From the NCBI GenBank assembly GCA_902596975.1, contig CACJWS010000005.1:36057-100056 (forward strand): a stretch of DNA of 64,000 bases. The letters run 5' to 3'. The notes under the pieces are model-generated. The model saw only the letters and a program-made list of their open reading frames with translations. It ran no database searches and was not told the origin of the DNA. Source of the stretch: an uncultured Pelagibacteraceae bacterium. GTDB taxonomy: Bacteria; Pseudomonadota; Alphaproteobacteria; Pelagibacterales; Pelagibacteraceae. A program made the translations under genes and the position numbers. Positions 16,705 through 24,520 of this stretch are shown here, piece by piece. Positions within the stretch are counted from its first letter, which is position 1; each line of letters starts with the position of its first letter.

Positions 16705-18109
16705 TCAGTTTCTCCTTTTTAAATGTAATTTGAGTGTTTTCAGATTTTTTCCACTCTTCTCTAGATAAATTTTTTGATGTTTCGTCTAAGTTTGAGTTTA
16801 ATTTTTTTATAGTAATTTTATTATCTTTAAATTCATCTTCCCCACAAAGAATTGCAGCTGGTGAACTCCTTTTATCTGCATATTTTAATTGAGATTTCAA
16901 ACCTGAATCTCCTAGATAAACTTCGGATCTTATATTTTGATTTCTGAGTTGTGATAACAATTCATAATAATTAGAGAGATATTTTTTATCTAAAACACAT
17001 ATTATTATTGGCGAATTATTTTTTACCTCAATTTTGTTTAACTGAACTAATGCGTATAGCAAACGATCAAGGCCTATGGAAACACCTGTTGCAGATAAGT
17101 CTACTTTTTCAAATCTTGAAACTAAAGAGTTATATCTTCCACCTCCACCAACTGAGCCAAACTCTACCTCTTGGTTTTTTTGATTTTTGACTTTAAATGT
17201 CAAATTTGCTTCAAATATTGGGCCATCATAATACTCAAGTCCTCTAATAACTTCAGGTGAAAAAATTATTTGATCAAAATTAGATGAATAATTAATTCCA
17301 TCTAATACTTTGTTTAATTCATCAACACCTTCTTCAACTAATTTGTTTGGTATAACTGACTTAATTTCATCTAAAGATTTCATATTTATAAAACTGACTA
17401 TTTCTTCAGCTTGATTATCAGAGAGGTTTGCTCCAATAGTTTTATCACCAGATTTGTCTTTACGTCCTTTTGTAAGCAATTGTTTAACACCTTCAGTTCC
17501 AACTCTATCAAGTTTATCTATAGCTCTTAAAACAGTAAGTTGTTTTTTACTTTCTAAGATTTTTAAATTTTCAATAAGTCCTTGAATTAATTTTCTATTA
17601 CTTAATTTAATTTGATATTGATTTTTTTCTAAACCACAGAAATATAATGTGTCGGCTAAAAGATTGCACATCTCAGCGTCTGCTAAAGGATTATTCGATC
17701 CAATAATATCACAATCGGCTTGAGTAAACTCTCTAAATCTCCCAGGGCCAGGTTTCTCATTTCTCCATACATTGCCGATTTGATATCTTTTAAAAGGATT
17801 TGAGATATTTAAATAATTTTGAGATACGTATCTTGCTAATGGTGCAGTTAAATCATAACGTAATGATATCCAGCTATCGTTTTCCTCTTGAAAACCAAAT
17901 ACACCAGAACTTGGCCTATCTTCATCTGGTAAAAATTTTCCTATATTTTCTGATATTTCAAAACTAGGAGTTTCTAACTTTGAAAAACCAAACTTTAAAA
18001 AATTTTCTTCAATCTTAGCAATTAAATTTTCTTTTAATGCTAATTCTTTACCGTATCTATCAACAAAACCCGAAGGGGTATTGGCTGACAATTTTTTTTC
18101 TTTATTCAT
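16679..18109 (-). CDS. hisS: Histidyl-tRNA synthetase
   Basis: Charges tRNA-His. Class II motifs are clear: RYDLT at 84-88, motif 2 WRNEKPGPGRFREFTQAD at 115-132, and motif 3 region GGGGRYNSL. The C-terminal anticodon-binding domain is present. I place the start at ATG 18107-18109 (476 aa). The longer frame to 18175 would read through the tRNA-His gene, so its first 22 codons are rejected. The start codon lies 4 nt after the tRNA's CCA end, leaving no room for an SD outside the tRNA. Confidence 0.93.
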   Translation of the reverse strand: MNKEKKLSANTPSGFVDRYGKELALKENLIAKIEENFLKFGFSKLETPSFEISENIGKFLPDEDRPSSGVFGFQEENDSWISLRYDLTAPLARYVSQNYLNISNPFKRYQIGNVWRNEKPGPGRFREFTQADCDIIGSNNPLADAEMCNLLADTLYFCGLEKNQYQIKLSNRKLIQGLIENLKILESKKQLTVLRAIDKLDRVGTEGVKQLLTKGRKDKSGDKTIGANLSDNQAEEIVSFINMKSLDEIKSVIPNKLVEEGVDELNKVLDGINYSSNFDQIIFSPEVIRGLEYYDGPIFEANLTFKVKNQKNQEVEFGSVGGGGRYNSLVSRFEKVDLSATGVSIGLDRLLYALVQLNKIEVKNNSPIIICVLDKKYLSNYYELLSQLRNQNIRSEVYLGDSGLKSQLKYADKRSSPAAILCGEDEFKDNKITIKKLNSNLDETSKNLSREEWKKSENTQITFKKEKLIDEIKKLI

Positions 18110-18113
18110 TTTT

Positions 18114-18190
18114 TGGTACACGGGGACAGATTCGAACTGTCGACCTTCGGTTCCACAAACCGCTGCTCTAACCAACTGAGCTACCCGTGC
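18114..18190 (-). tRNA. tRNA-His(GTG)
   Basis: A cloverleaf of 77 nt with encoded CCA. The acceptor stem GCACGGG pairs with CCCGTGT, giving a G1.U72 wobble; the anticodon loop is TTGTGGA (anticodon GTG); the T arm GACAG-TTCGAAT-CTGTC is perfect. The discriminator is A73 (plus-strand T at 18117). The base before G1 is A (plus-strand T at 18191), so no G-1 is encoded. This A73/no-G-1 type is known from a subset of alphaproteobacteria. Confidence 0.96.
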
Positions 18191-18434
18191 TCCTTCTACT
18201 ATTTTATACTAAATGTGGATAAAATTAAATTTATAAATAATTAAATAGCTAGCGTGCAGCCAGCATGAAAATGATGTCTGTGAGTTTCTTTATTTAAAAT
18301 CACAATTTTAGTCATTGCTGTGTTAGTAGCATTTTTTTTTTAAAATGCAAGAAAGAATAAGTTTTGTACAGGAATGGCTATGTTTTTTAACATATCCTAT
18401 TCCTATACAAATATTTTTGATGAATTAAATTTTA
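18191..18434. other. 244-nt non-coding region between cspA and tRNA-His with two hairpins
   Basis: No ORF of note is present. A long imperfect hairpin spans 18366-18408 (GTA, AGGAAT and TATGTT pairing with AACATA, ATTCCT and TAC around a 4-nt loop). A second spans 18329-18348 (GCATTTT pairing with AAAATGC around 6 nt). The first begins about 27 nt after the cspA stop and may stabilise the cspA 3' end. Neither is followed by a clear U-run on the minus strand, so these are not textbook terminators. A small structured RNA is possible. Confidence 0.4.
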
Positions 18435-18647
18435 TTAACCTAATTTTTTCAAATTTACAGCGCTTGGACCTTTTTCGCCATCTTGAATTTCGAATTCTAT
18501 AGCATCGTTTTCATTCAAAAATCTTAGCCCAGCTTCTCTAACTGCACTCGCATGAACGAAACAATCTTTTTCTCCGTCTTCTCTTTCAATAAAACCGTAG
18601 CCCTTTTTACCGTTGAACCACTTTACTTTGCCTTTTAATGTACTCAT
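18435..18647 (-). CDS. Cold-shock domain protein (CspA family)
   Basis: A 70 aa single-strand nucleic-acid chaperone with one OB-fold. RNP1 is KGYGFI (15-20) and RNP2 is CFVHAS (29-34). The length and sequence match major bacterial CspA proteins. A 114 nt leader separates it from tRNA-Phe and holds a perfect 14-bp palindrome. Regulation by leader structure is common in the family, but here it is inference. Confidence 0.94.
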   Translation of the reverse strand: MSTLKGKVKWFNGKKGYGFIEREDGEKDCFVHASAVREAGLRFLNENDAIEFEIQDGEKGPSAVNLKKLG

Positions 18648-18681
18648 ACTTTAGTTACTCTTTCTTTGTTATTATAAAATT

Positions 18682-18695
18682 AGCTATAAATAGCT
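18682..18695. promoter_or_regulatory. Perfect 14-bp palindrome upstream of the cold-shock gene
   Basis: AGCTATAAATAGCT lies 35-48 nt before the cspA ATG. On the minus strand TATAAT occurs just downstream (18676-18671), so the palindrome falls in the -35/-10 spacer if that -10 is used, suggesting an operator. If transcription starts further upstream it would form a 5-bp leader hairpin. The palindrome is seen directly; the role is unknown. Confidence 0.35.
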
Positions 18696-18761
18696 GAAGG
18701 ATAGGTATTAGATTTTAATTTTGAATGCAAGCATAATGATGGATATTAATACCACATGGTG

Positions 18762-18837
18762 TGGTGGCTTCGGCGGGACTCGAACCAGCGACACAAGCCT
18801 TTTCAGGGCTCTGCTCTACCAACTGAGCTACGAAGCC
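18762..18837 (-). tRNA. tRNA-Phe(GAA)
   Basis: 76 nt with encoded CCA. The acceptor GGCTTCG/CGAAGCC is perfect, the D arm is GCTC...GAGC, and the anticodon stem GAGCC/GGCTT encloses loop CTGAAAA with anticodon GAA. The T stem GCTGG/CCCGC contains one T51.C63 mismatch. It begins 3 nt after the infA stop, so it is probably cut from the infA transcript. Confidence 0.95.
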
Positions 18838-18840
18838 GTA

Positions 18841-19056
18841 TTAAGATCTAAAAATTATACGACCCTTTGATAAATCGTATGGAGAAACTTCCAATTTTAC
18901 TCTATCTCCTTGTAAAACACGAATACGATTTTTTCTTAGTTTTCCAGCTGTGTGAGCTGTAACGTTGTGACCATTGTCTAGTTTAACTCTAAACATAGCA
19001 TTAGGAAGAAGATCTGTTACTACACCTTCAAACTCCAACGTATCCTGTTTACTCAA
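18841..19056 (-). CDS. infA: Translation initiation factor IF-1
   Basis: A 71 aa OB-fold protein that binds the 30S A site during initiation. It matches IF-1 along its whole length ([43 protein letters not shown]). It lies 4 nt downstream of hisD and 3 nt upstream of tRNA-Phe. IF-3 (infC) is encoded at 51 kb. Confidence 0.97.
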   Translation of the reverse strand: MSKQDTLEFEGVVTDLLPNAMFRVKLDNGHNVTAHTAGKLRKNRIRVLQGDRVKLEVSPYDLSKGRIIFRS

Positions 19057-19060
19057 ATTA

Positions 19061-20323
19061 TTATCTCCTCATTCTTGATCTTATACTTAAAGCATGACCA
19101 TATAATTCTTCATACTCTGCGAGATGTGTAGCGGATTCTCCTATTTTCTCAACACCTTTTTTAGATAGAGTTATATAGCTAATTTTTTTATAAAATTCGT
19201 TAACATTCAATCCTGACGCAAACTTTGCAGATCCAAAAGTTGGTAAGACATGATTTGTACCAGCATTATAGTCTGTGACTGCCATTGGAGAATATTTACC
19301 AATACATACACTTCCAACATTTATTACTTTATTAATTATTTTATCTGGTTTTGAAATATTTATTTCTAAGTGCTCCGGAGCTATTTCATTTATTGAATTA
19401 ATTATATCTGAGTCTTTTTTTGCAAGAATTACTAAACCATTATTTTTAAGACTTTTAAATGCTATTGATTTTCTTGGTATTTTTTTTATTTTTTCTTTAA
19501 TTTTTTCTTGAAATTCTTTAATCAATTTTAAATCTTTTGAAATAAGAATACACTGTGAATTTTCATCATGTTCTGCTTGACCTATCATTGATGTAAGAAC
19601 ATCTTCTATTTTAGTTTTATTATCTGCTAAAATTGTTATTTCTGAAGGACCAGCTACCATAGACTCTATACCAACCTGTCCAAATAATTCTTTTTTAGCT
19701 GCAGCAACAAAAATATTTCCAGGTCCAACAATTTTATTAACTTTTTGAATATATGCTAAACTTGCTATAGCCTGTGCACCGCCCATTGAATATATTTCAT
19801 TAATTCCAACTTTCTGAGCAGCATATAAAACAGCTGGATTTAATTTTCCATTAAGTTTAGGGTTGGCCAAAACAATTCTTTTAACACCAGCAATCTTCGC
19901 AGGTATAGAATTCATAAGCAATGTTGAGGGCAAATTTGCAGGAACATAAATTCCTACTGATTGTAATGGAACATATTTATAAGCTAACTTATTATTATAT
20001 TTATCTTTATAAAAAATATTTTTTCTCTTCTGTTTTTTATGAAAATTGAAAATCCTATTATATGCTAAATCAATTGACTTTTTTATTTTTTTATCTAAAG
20101 ATTTAATTGAAGTTTTTAGCTCATTATCTCTAATTTTTATTGAGTTGTTATTGCTAAATTTTTTTTCATATTTTAACAATGCCTTCTTCTTGTTTACTTT
20201 TATATCTTTTAGAATTCTTTTTACTATAGTTGTATCAATATTTTTTCCAGATCTCCTTAAATCCAAAAAGTTTATTAAATTTGCTTGATAATTTTTACTT
20301 TTAGTATCTAAAAATCTAATCAT
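19061..20323 (-). CDS. hisD: Histidinol dehydrogenase
   Basis: Carries out the last two oxidations of histidine synthesis, from L-histidinol to histidine, using NAD and zinc. The signatures [23 protein letters not shown] (zinc-ligand region), PEHLEI and [12 protein letters not shown] are visible. The length of 420 aa is typical. It overlaps the DUF2948 gene by 8 nt. The murA-DUF2948-hisD order is alphaproteobacterial; here hisD is separated from hisG/hisZ by infA, cspA and two tRNAs. Confidence 0.95.
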   Translation of the reverse strand: MIRFLDTKSKNYQANLINFLDLRRSGKNIDTTIVKRILKDIKVNKKKALLKYEKKFSNNNSIKIRDNELKTSIKSLDKKIKKSIDLAYNRIFNFHKKQKRKNIFYKDKYNNKLAYKYVPLQSVGIYVPANLPSTLLMNSIPAKIAGVKRIVLANPKLNGKLNPAVLYAAQKVGINEIYSMGGAQAIASLAYIQKVNKIVGPGNIFVAAAKKELFGQVGIESMVAGPSEITILADNKTKIEDVLTSMIGQAEHDENSQCILISKDLKLIKEFQEKIKEKIKKIPRKSIAFKSLKNNGLVILAKKDSDIINSINEIAPEHLEINISKPDKIINKVINVGSVCIGKYSPMAVTDYNAGTNHVLPTFGSAKFASGLNVNEFYKKISYITLSKKGVEKIGESATHLAEYEELYGHALSIRSRMRR

Positions 20324-20708
20324 TTTGAATTTTTTGATCCTCCAATGTTACATCAATAACTTCTGTGGACAGTGTTATAATTCCATTTTTTGAAAATAAC
20401 AGAACTATTTCAAAATTTTCTTTTTTTTTAAAAATATCAATTGCAAATAATTCTAAAGTTAAATCTGCATTGGACTGGTTAATGTTTTTAGACTTGGAAC
20501 TTTCAATAAATTCAAATTTTATAACACTATTAATAGGTTTGTTACTATCTGTTTCCTTATCTATTCTCAAAACAGAAAGTAAAAAAATTTTTGTAGATGG
20601 CAAATATTTTATATCAGAAATTTTGACTTTAGACTCAGCGCATATAGCTGATATGATTTGTAAGTCGTCTGTGGATTGAGCGATTACTTTCTTTAAAAAA
20701 TTATTCAC
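20316..20708 (-). CDS. DUF2948-family protein of unknown function
   Basis: A 130 aa soluble protein without signal peptide or membrane segment. Its pattern (DDLQIISAICAESKVKISDI, then a KIFLLSVLRID strand, ending in IDVTLEDQ) and its place between murA and hisD match the alphaproteobacterial DUF2948 family. The function is not known. It overlaps hisD by 8 nt and murA by 1 nt. Confidence 0.75.
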   Translation of the reverse strand: MNNFLKKVIAQSTDDLQIISAICAESKVKISDIKYLPSTKIFLLSVLRIDKETDSNKPINSVIKFEFIESSKSKNINQSNADLTLELFAIDIFKKKENFEIVLLFSKNGIITLSTEVIDVTLEDQKIQND

Positions 20709-21970
20709 TAAGATATTCTTTTAATTTTTACTCCAATTTTTTTTAATTTATTTTCAATTTTTTCATAACCTCTATCTAAATGATATACTCTATTTATAAT
20801 AGATGTTCCTCTTGAAATAAAAGCTGCTAAGACCAGTGCTACTGATGCTCTTAAATCACTAGACATTAACTCGGCTCCCTCTAGATTATTAGTTCCTTCA
20901 ATAATTGCCTTGTTGCCTTTAATATTTATTTTTGCACCCAATCTTTTTAATTCTGGAACATGCATAAATCTATTTTCAAATATATTTTCTTCAATTGTGC
21001 TCTTCCCATTTGCTTTACTTAATAATACCATAATTTGAGCTTGCAAATCAGTGGGGAAGTTAGGATATTCTCCAGTTTTTAAAAAATCCAAACTTCTAAT
21101 TTTTTTTGGTCCCCTAATTTGAATTGTATTTTTTGTGGTTTTTATCTTTGCGCCAATTTTCTTTAGTAAATTTATCTCCGTATTGATAATTTTTGGCTCA
21201 AAGTTTTTAATTTTTAAGTTTCCGCCATTCAAACAAGCAGCAACACAAAAAGTGCCTGCTTCAATTCTATCATTCATGATTGAGTAAGTTATACTTTTTA
21301 ATGTTTTAACACCCTCTATTTTTAAAGTCCTTTTACCAATCCATTTGATAATGGCACCAGCTGTTATAAGAAAATTTGTGAGATCCTTGATCTCAGGCTC
21401 TATTGCACAATTCTTTATTATGGTAGTTCCTTTTGCAAGACAAGCAGCAAGAATTAAATTTTCTGTAGCTCCAACTGATATTTTTGAAAATCTTATTTCT
21501 GAACCAACCAATCCTTCTTGAGCTTTGGCATTAACATATCCTTTTTTAATTTTTATTTTAACACCTAATTTTGATATAGCTTTTAAATGTATATCTATTG
21601 GTCTAACTCCTATACTGCAACCACCTGGGCTACTTACTTTTGCTTTTTTATTTTTTGCCAATAAAGGACCAAGAACTAAAATTCCCGCCCTCATTGTTTT
21701 AACTAGAGAATAAGGTGCAAAAAAATTATTTTTACTCCCTTTTGAAATTGTTGCGATTTTTTTATTATTTTTAAAGCTAATTTTTCTTCCTAGTGATTTT
21801 AGCAAATTAAGCATTGTATCTATATCTTTAACTCGTGGAAGATTTTTTATTGTTACGTTTTTATCAAAAAGTAAGGTTGCAGCAAGTATCGGCAGAGCAG
21901 CATTTTTACTTCCAGAAATTGATACCTCTCCTCTGATCTTAGAGGGACCATTAATTTTAAATTTATCCAT
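20708..21970 (-). CDS. murA: UDP-N-acetylglucosamine 1-carboxyvinyltransferase
   Basis: First committed step of peptidoglycan synthesis (PEP plus UDP-GlcNAc). The active-site lysine Lys22 in GSKNAALP and the catalytic Cys118 in SPGGCSIGVR are present. Cys, not Asp, at this site means the enzyme should be fosfomycin-sensitive (family knowledge). The length is 420 aa. It lies 1 nt downstream of dcd. Confidence 0.96.
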   Translation of the reverse strand: MDKFKINGPSKIRGEVSISGSKNAALPILAATLLFDKNVTIKNLPRVKDIDTMLNLLKSLGRKISFKNNKKIATISKGSKNNFFAPYSLVKTMRAGILVLGPLLAKNKKAKVSSPGGCSIGVRPIDIHLKAISKLGVKIKIKKGYVNAKAQEGLVGSEIRFSKISVGATENLILAACLAKGTTIIKNCAIEPEIKDLTNFLITAGAIIKWIGKRTLKIEGVKTLKSITYSIMNDRIEAGTFCVAACLNGGNLKIKNFEPKIINTEINLLKKIGAKIKTTKNTIQIRGPKKIRSLDFLKTGEYPNFPTDLQAQIMVLLSKANGKSTIEENIFENRFMHVPELKRLGAKINIKGNKAIIEGTNNLEGAELMSSDLRASVALVLAAFISRGTSIINRVYHLDRGYEKIENKLKKIGVKIKRIS

Positions 21971-21971
21971 T

Positions 21972-22526
21972 TTAAATTTTAGGAAGCGTTACCCCTTTTT
22001 GGCCCATATATTTTCCATTTCTGTCGGCATATGAAACATCAGGTTTCTCATTTCCTTTTAAAAATATAAATTGAGCCACTCCCTCATTTGCATATATTTT
22101 GGCTGGTAATGGAGTTGTATTAGAAAATTCAAGGGTCACATGACCTTCCCATCCCGGTTCCAAAGGTGTTACATTAACAATTATTCCACATCTGGCATAA
22201 GTGGACTTACCTAAACAAATAACTAAGACATCGCTAGGAATTTTAAAATATTCGACTGTTCTTGCTAAAACAAAAGAATTTGGCGGAATAATACATTCAT
22301 CAGATTCTTTAGTTACAAAATTTGTTGGTTTAAAATTTTTTGGATCTACAATTTCAGAGTTAACATTAGTAAATATTTTAAACTCATTAGATACTCTCGC
22401 ATCATACCCGTATGAAGAAACACCGAATGAAATTTTTCCTTCCCTTATTTGTTTATCTTCAAATGGTGAAATCATTGCTTGTTCTTTCGCCATTTTGATT
22501 ATCCACTTATCTGATTGAACTGACAT
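21972..22526 (-). CDS. dcd: dCTP deaminase
   Basis: Converts dCTP to dUTP in thymidylate synthesis. It is a trimeric dUTPase-fold protein of 184 aa. The motifs [23 protein letters not shown] and [14 protein letters not shown] are characteristic. It is preceded by a 33-codon basic ORF whose TAA is directly adjacent to the dcd ATG. Confidence 0.95.
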   Translation of the reverse strand: MSVQSDKWIIKMAKEQAMISPFEDKQIREGKISFGVSSYGYDARVSNEFKIFTNVNSEIVDPKNFKPTNFVTKESDECIIPPNSFVLARTVEYFKIPSDVLVICLGKSTYARCGIIVNVTPLEPGWEGHVTLEFSNTTPLPAKIYANEGVAQFIFLKGNEKPDVSYADRNGKYMGQKGVTLPKI

Positions 22527-22628
22527 TTATTTATTTTTTTTATTTTTTTTTTGAAAAATTTTTCTTTTTCTTAAGTTTTTGCGCAAAGCTTCTTCGAGTT
22601 TAGCTTTTTTATCCTTCTTCCTGTCCAT
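22527..22628 (-). CDS. Very small basic protein, function unknown
   Basis: A 33 aa ORF starting MDRKKDKKAKLEEALRKN, rich in Lys and Arg, with its TAA immediately before the dcd ATG. From memory, small lysine/arginine-rich proteins with a KLxxALRxNLxRRK core are annotated in many alphaproteobacteria, which would support this as real. The A-rich composition makes a chance ORF possible. It lies 5 nt downstream of the 69-aa ORF. A role in RNA or ribosome binding would be speculation. Confidence 0.5.
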   Translation of the reverse strand: MDRKKDKKAKLEEALRKNLRKRKIFQKKNKKNK

Positions 22629-22633
22629 CTTGA

Positions 22634-22843
22634 TTACTTTTTATCTGGATTGGTAAGGTGATCCAAAGTTATTATTTGATCGATTGGTATTGTTTTATCC
22701 TCTGGAGTTTTGGGGTCACCTTGTTTAGCTATTTTCTTTGCTCTTTTTTCAGCAAGTTTTTTTTCTCTTTTAGCCTGCTTCTCCATAGCCTTAGCTCCTC
22801 TTGTCGATTTATAATCGTAGTGAATTCCCATATCATTTACCAA
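22634..22843 (-). CDS. Small hypothetical basic protein
   Basis: 69 aa, or 65 aa if translation starts at the second Met (22831). It has a charged helical segment rich in Lys/Ala/Arg (AMEKQAKREKKLAEKRAKK) and a Pro/Asp-rich tail. There is no signal peptide or membrane segment. It heads the reverse directon that continues through dcd and murA. I do not recognise a functional family. Confidence 0.5.
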   Translation of the reverse strand: MVNDMGIHYDYKSTRGAKAMEKQAKREKKLAEKRAKKIAKQGDPKTPEDKTIPIDQIITLDHLTNPDKK

Positions 22844-22926
22844 ACTTAGATATACTCGATTTTTGTAAAAAATTAAGGCATTTATTTGAAAAAAACAATT
22901 TTATACACTAATTATAATTAAAAAAT

Positions 22927-23000
22927 GCCCTCATAGTTAAATGGTATAACACATCCATGGTAAGGATGAGTTTCCAGTTCAATTCTGGGTGAGGGCACCA
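22927..23000 (+). tRNA. tRNA-Thr(GGT)
   Basis: 74 nt with encoded CCA. The acceptor is GCCCTCA/TGAGGGC, the D arm GTTA...TAAC, and the anticodon stem CATCC/GGATG holds loop ATGGTAA (anticodon GGT). The T arm is CCAG-TTCAATT-CTGG. It stands alone on the plus strand, so it needs its own promoter; TATAAT at 22913-22918 would start it about 2 nt before the tRNA. It ends 1 nt before the stop of the convergent membrane-protein gene. Confidence 0.94.
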
Positions 23001-23001
23001 G

Positions 23002-23718
23002 TTATTTGTAGAATTTTTTTCTGATTATAAATCCAATTATAACCAGAATTATCATACCAATTAATGGCACATAAATATCTGGAGTTAAAATTATATCAAA
23101 AACGCTTGGAAGTTCTTGATTGTTTTCAATTACTTTATTTAGGCCTGCGCCAAGTGAGGCTCCAACAAATAACTGGGGTGTCATTCCAATAACAGATCCT
23201 AAAAAGAAATTGCTAATCTTAACGTTAAATAATGTTGGCAAAATGTTTGATATAAAAAAAGGTATCCCACCGACAAATCTATATATCAGAAAAAAAGTAA
23301 ATTCATTTTTTTTAAATTTTTCGGTAAGATTAGAAAACTTTGATGAAAATTTTTTTTCAATTAGATCTTTAAAAAAATAATTTGCAAAAATATACAAAAG
23401 TGTTGCACCAATAGATAAACCAAATACTATAAGAACTGTCCCTATCCATTTCCCAAATATAAATCCTCCAACTAAAAAAACTGGTGAACCAAATCCTAAG
23501 AGCATAACCCAAATAATCACTCCAATAAAAAATAATATGCTAGCAATTAAAAGATTGGAATTTTTGATATTATTAAGTTTATCTCTATTATTTTTTATAA
23601 GTTCAAAACTTGAAAAGTCATCGAACGAGAAATAGCTAAAAAAAAGCAACAAAAAGCCAGTAACTATGGAAAGATATATTATACCGAGAATAATTTTTAA
23701 TTTATTTTCATTTTCCAT
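23002..23718 (-). CDS. TVP38/TMEM64-type (VTT domain) membrane protein
   Basis: A 238 aa integral membrane protein of the DedA/VTT superfamily. Hydrophobic segments lie at about 8-29, 55-80, 83-112, 140-165, 168-190 and 212-235. The VTT core is seen as GSPVFLVGGFIFGKWIG and YRFVGGIPFFISNILP. Relatives act in lipid scrambling or undecaprenyl-phosphate recycling; the exact substrate is unknown here. It is a single-gene unit flanked by tRNA-Thr and the rpmH operon. Confidence 0.8.
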   Translation of the reverse strand: MENENKLKIILGIIYLSIVTGFLLLFFSYFSFDDFSSFELIKNNRDKLNNIKNSNLLIASILFFIGVIIWVMLLGFGSPVFLVGGFIFGKWIGTVLIVFGLSIGATLLYIFANYFFKDLIEKKFSSKFSNLTEKFKKNEFTFFLIYRFVGGIPFFISNILPTLFNVKISNFFLGSVIGMTPQLFVGASLGAGLNKVIENNQELPSVFDIILTPDIYVPLIGMIILVIIGFIIRKKFYK

Positions 23719-23802
23719 TTTGTTCTAATTTATTAAAAATCGCTGTACTTATATACATTTAATTGTATAACTACCGAAATTTAACAAAAAAGAAGCCTTA
23801 AT

Positions 23803-23937
23803 ATGAAACGAACATATCAACCTAGTAAAAAAGTGAGAAAAAGAAGGCATGGTTTTAGGTCTAAAATGAAGACTAAGGGTGGAAGAAAACTAATTAGAAG
23901 AAGAAGAAGTAAGGGTAGAAAAAAACTCACTGTTTAA
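23803..23937 (+). CDS. rpmH: 50S ribosomal protein L34
   Basis: A 44 aa protein beginning [18 protein letters not shown] and ending in an Arg/Lys-rich tail, a full match to L34. It was found by reading the sequence between the VTT gene and rnpA. Its TAA overlaps the ATG of rnpA (TAATG). The rpmH-rnpA-yidD-yidC order is conserved across bacteria. Confidence 0.97.
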   Translation: MKRTYQPSKKVRKRRHGFRSKMKTKGGRKLIRRRRSKGRKKLTV

Positions 23938-24278
23938 TGCAGGTTAAATTAAAAAGTTTATCCAAAAATGAAGATTTTAAATTTATTTTAAATGGTAAAA
24001 AAATTTCAAATAAATACTCAACAATTTTTTACAGGAGATTAGAAAACAAAAGTAATAGATATTTTAATATAAGTTTTATTACAAAAAAAAAGATTGGTAC
24101 AGCTGTTATAAGAAATAAAATTAAAAGAAGATTAAGAAATATGATGAATGAGGCTCTAAAAAGAATTAAAATTAATCTTAACTATAGTTATTTATTAATT
24201 GCTAGAAAATCTGTTTTAGAAGATGAGTACAATTTTATCAAAATAAAACTTTTTAGTGAGTTAAAAAAAATTAGATAG
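23937..24278 (+). CDS. rnpA: Ribonuclease P protein component
   Basis: The small basic protein subunit of RNase P, which matures tRNA 5' ends. It has 113 aa, with the RNR signature in AVIRNKIKRRLRNMM. It overlaps rpmH by 1 nt. RNase P is relevant here because the tRNAs of this window are embedded almost without spacing in mRNA transcripts. Confidence 0.93.
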   Translation: MQVKLKSLSKNEDFKFILNGKKISNKYSTIFYRRLENKSNRYFNISFITKKKIGTAVIRNKIKRRLRNMMNEALKRIKINLNYSYLLIARKSVLEDEYNFIKIKLFSELKKIR

Positions 24279-24280
24279 TT

Positions 24281-24520
24281 ATGATTAAAAAAGGATTAAT
24301 ATATATAATAAAATTTTATAAATATTTCATTTCACCGGTTTTGGGTAATAATTGCAGGTATCTTCCAACATGTTCAGAGTATTTTATTGATAGTTTAAAT
24401 GAACATGGTGTTTTGAAAGGTTGTTATAAAGGTATCAAAAGAATTTTATCTTGTCATCCTATAAAATTATTGGGAGGAGGACATGGGTATGATCCGGTAA
24501 AGAAAAAAAATATTAAATAA
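24281..24520 (+). CDS. yidD: Membrane protein insertion efficiency factor YidD
   Basis: A small amphipathic protein (79 aa) that aids YidC-dependent insertion. The cysteine-containing signature CRYLPTCSEY and the GGGHGYDPV end are diagnostic. It lies 2 nt after rnpA and overlaps the yidC ATG by 1 nt. Confidence 0.93.
   Translation: MIKKGLIYIIKFYKYFISPVLGNNCRYLPTCSEYFIDSLNEHGVLKGCYKGIKRILSCHPIKLLGGGHGYDPVKKKNIK

Noticed and set aside
18110..18175. 22-codon N-terminal extension of hisS
   Set aside because: It reads through the tRNA-His gene; ATG 18109 gives the standard HisRS N-terminus.
18366..18408. Hairpin as a rho-independent terminator of cspA
   Set aside because: The stem is good but no U-run follows it on the minus strand, so only a structured 3' element can be claimed.
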